Shown here piece by piece: positions 62,865 to 64,000 of a stretch of 64,000 nt of DNA. Position 1 is the first letter of the stretch, and each line of letters starts with the position of its first letter. The position numbers were made by a program, and so were the translations under genes. The stretch comes from UBA2588 sp964343075. GTDB taxonomy: Bacteria; Chloroflexota; Dehalococcoidia; Lucifugimonadales; UBA3495. The stretch is taken from the NCBI GenBank assembly GCA_964343075.1, contig CAYFGT010000003.1:49021-113020 (forward strand), in the 5' to 3' direction. The notes beneath the pieces are model-generated. The model ran no database searches, was not told where the DNA came from, and worked only from the letters and a program-made list of their open reading frames with translations.

Positions 62865-63797
62865 TTAACCTAATTCTGAGCCGATTATATCAGGGTACCC
62901 TAGTACAAAGTCGGACGCGGTTACAGCTCGCTTGCCTTCAAGTTGTAGTGTTGAGACTATCAACGCTCCGTCCCTTGTAACTATTTGGATTTTGTTGTCT
63001 GAGTGGAGAACTGTGCCTGAGGCGTAGTTCTGTGGTTTGGATTGCTCTATATATTCTGATTCGATTATTTTGATAATTTTCCCCCTCCAATGGGTAAAAG
63101 AGGATGGCCACGGCGTGTAAGCTCGTAACCTGCTCTCGATCTCTAGTGTTGAAGAATCCCAGTCAATTAGCCCATCCGTTCTGACTACTTTTGTGGTGTA
63201 GGTTGCTAGGGAATGATTTTGCTGTTTCTCGGCTATTGTACCCGTAGTCTGTACAGTACTCAGGGAGTTACGTAATAATTGAGATCCTAGGCCAAATAAA
63301 GCCTTGGTTAGATATGGTGTAGTTTCTGTAAGGTTCAAATCATAACTCACTTGATCTAGTATGGGTCCGCTGTCCATTTTGTCATCTAGTTTGATAATAG
63401 TGACACCCGTAGTTATGTCGCGATTCACAATCGTGGTGACCACAGGGCTAGGGCCTCTATGTAGTGGGAGTAACGAAGGGTGGATGTTCCAGCACCCTAA
63501 AGGAGGGAGTGTGAGAATTTTCGAAGGTATGAATTGTCCGTAAGCTGCAACCACTATCACATCTGGTTTGAGTTCGGTTATAACTGCAATGGTTTGGGGA
63601 TTGTTCAATGTATGTGGCTGATGGACAGGAATCCCCAAAATGTCTGCATGCTGATACACAGGGGGGTGAGTTAATTGTTGCGATCGTCCTGCCTTTTTGC
63701 TTGGAGCTGTGAACACTGCTGAAATTTGGTGTTCTTGGTACAGTTCATCTAGCACAGGGATAGCAAAGTCAGGTGTACCCATAAATATTATATTCAT
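62865..63797 (-). CDS. fmt: Methionyl-tRNA formyltransferase
   Basis: A 310-residue enzyme that formylates initiator Met-tRNA using 10-formyl-THF. FMGTPDFAIPVLDEL opens it. The catalytic NIH (NIHPSLLPLHRGPSPV) and the conserved Asp in KLDDKMDSGPIL follow, and the C-terminal beta barrel is present. GRSQQLTHPPV is the usual tRNA-contact loop in slightly changed form. No def (deformylase) gene is next to it. Confidence 0.93.
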   Translation of the reverse strand: MNIIFMGTPDFAIPVLDELYQEHQISAVFTAPSKKAGRSQQLTHPPVYQHADILGIPVHQPHTLNNPQTIAVITELKPDVIVVAAYGQFIPSKILTLPPLGCWNIHPSLLPLHRGPSPVVTTIVNRDITTGVTIIKLDDKMDSGPILDQVSYDLNLTETTPYLTKALFGLGSQLLRNSLSTVQTTGTIAEKQQNHSLATYTTKVVRTDGLIDWDSSTLEIESRLRAYTPWPSSFTHWRGKIIKIIESEYIEQSKPQNYASGTVLHSDNKIQIVTRDGALIVSTLQLEGKRAVTASDFVLGYPDIIGSELG

Positions 63798-63888
63798 AAT
63801 CGCTTTAAGCCCAATAAATCAAACTAATACCTATACGTTACCATAGGGGAAAGCATCAATAAACGGATAAAATATGATGTTTTGGTGA

Positions 63889-63918
63889 TTGACACCTTAA
63901 AAATTACGTTGATATGAT
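63889..63918 (+). promoter_or_regulatory. Strong promoter near the window end
   Basis: TTGACA (63889-63894, perfect -35) and TATGAT (63913-63918) with 18 bases between, in an AT-rich gap divergent from fmt. Transcription would start near 63925 and give a leader of about 35-65 bases. Confidence 0.65.
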
Positions 63919-63963
63919 GATATTACTCGTTAGAGAATAATAATGTTGCGGAGGTGAAAGTTT

Positions 63964-64000
63964 ATGAAAGATAGTGATATGTGGGGGCGATGGTAGGCAT
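63964..64000 (+). CDS. Start of a gene cut by the window (or a leader ORF)
   Basis: ATG 63964 follows GGAGGTGA (63951-63958) at a perfect distance and encodes only ten residues (MKDSDMWGRW) before TAG at 63994. A second ATG at 63990, behind GGGGGCG, opens a frame (MVG...) that leaves the window and overlaps the short ORF by seven bases. The short ORF may be a leader peptide coupled to the next gene. Product unknown. Confidence 0.4.

Overview
The window reads as an AT-rich, gene-dense bacterial chromosome segment with short intergenic gaps and many ATGA/TAATG-type overlaps. There are no insertion sequences, phage genes or CRISPR arrays. Several features fit a free-living marine or aquatic Chloroflexota member, possibly of the SAR202/Dehalococcoidia type: the charged V/E/K linker after the lipobox of the iron-binding protein, a single-copy flavin-dependent LLM oxidoreductase, FMN/FAD- and thiolase-based catabolic genes, a fused LivHM permease, and a UGSC-type selenoprotein. 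This placement is an inference from gene content; no 16S rRNA is present.

Layout. 1-5113: the end of a fabG-like reductase, an MFS carrier, a DUF5671 membrane protein with a pseudopilin-like partner, then on the minus strand a GH88/GH105-like hydrolase and a metallo-beta-lactamase-fold hydrolase. 5216-12520: a pyrimidine operon (pyrB-pyrC-carA-unknown-carB) behind a promoter and an intrinsic hairpin that contains the pyrB Shine-Dalgarno. pyrF lies separately at 16371. 12510-16350: ornithine-cyclodeaminase-like protein, 14-helix MFS exporter and seven-iron ferredoxin, divergent from a LysR regulator. 17242-23635: an endonuclease III-like protein and a branched-chain amino-acid-type ABC transporter with fused permeases. 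23682-29676: cupin, alpha/beta-hydrolase-fold protein lacking the expected triad, MMPL transporter, LLM oxidoreductase, small membrane protein and a Trm112-like zinc protein. 29678-35093 (minus): a five-gene operon of thiolase, GMC oxidoreductase, NHL beta-propeller, unknown protein and a 180-residue UGSC selenoprotein read through an in-frame UGA.

35219-40482: tRNA-Ala(TGC), an RHH/winged-helix-like protein, panB with a DUF2520 dehydrogenase and a P1 peptidase, an SbcD/Mre11 nuclease and RNase P RNA. 40549-44712: PHP phosphoesterase, two MaoC-type hot-dog proteins plus an SDR, and gatCA. 44728-47827: an unknown protein, a split ComD/ComE-like TPP decarboxylase, a small membrane protein and a degenerate third TPP-domain protein. 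47824-53315: an iron/manganese locus (DtxR-family regulator and ABC ATPase divergent from binding protein and permease). 53384-63797: cupin, DUF1932 dehydrogenase, MFS, a HerA-type ATPase with a putative HAS-barrel partner, panC, etfBA, htpX, a cyclase-family hydrolase and fmt. A strong promoter at 63889 drives a gene that leaves the window.

Pathways that can be joined up here are UMP synthesis (pyrB, pyrC, pyrF, carAB), pantothenate synthesis (panB, panC and perhaps the DUF2520 reductase), amidotransferase-dependent tRNA charging (gatC, gatA; gatB is not in the window), N-formylation of initiator tRNA (fmt) and metal uptake with its regulator. The most unusual locus is the selenoprotein operon.
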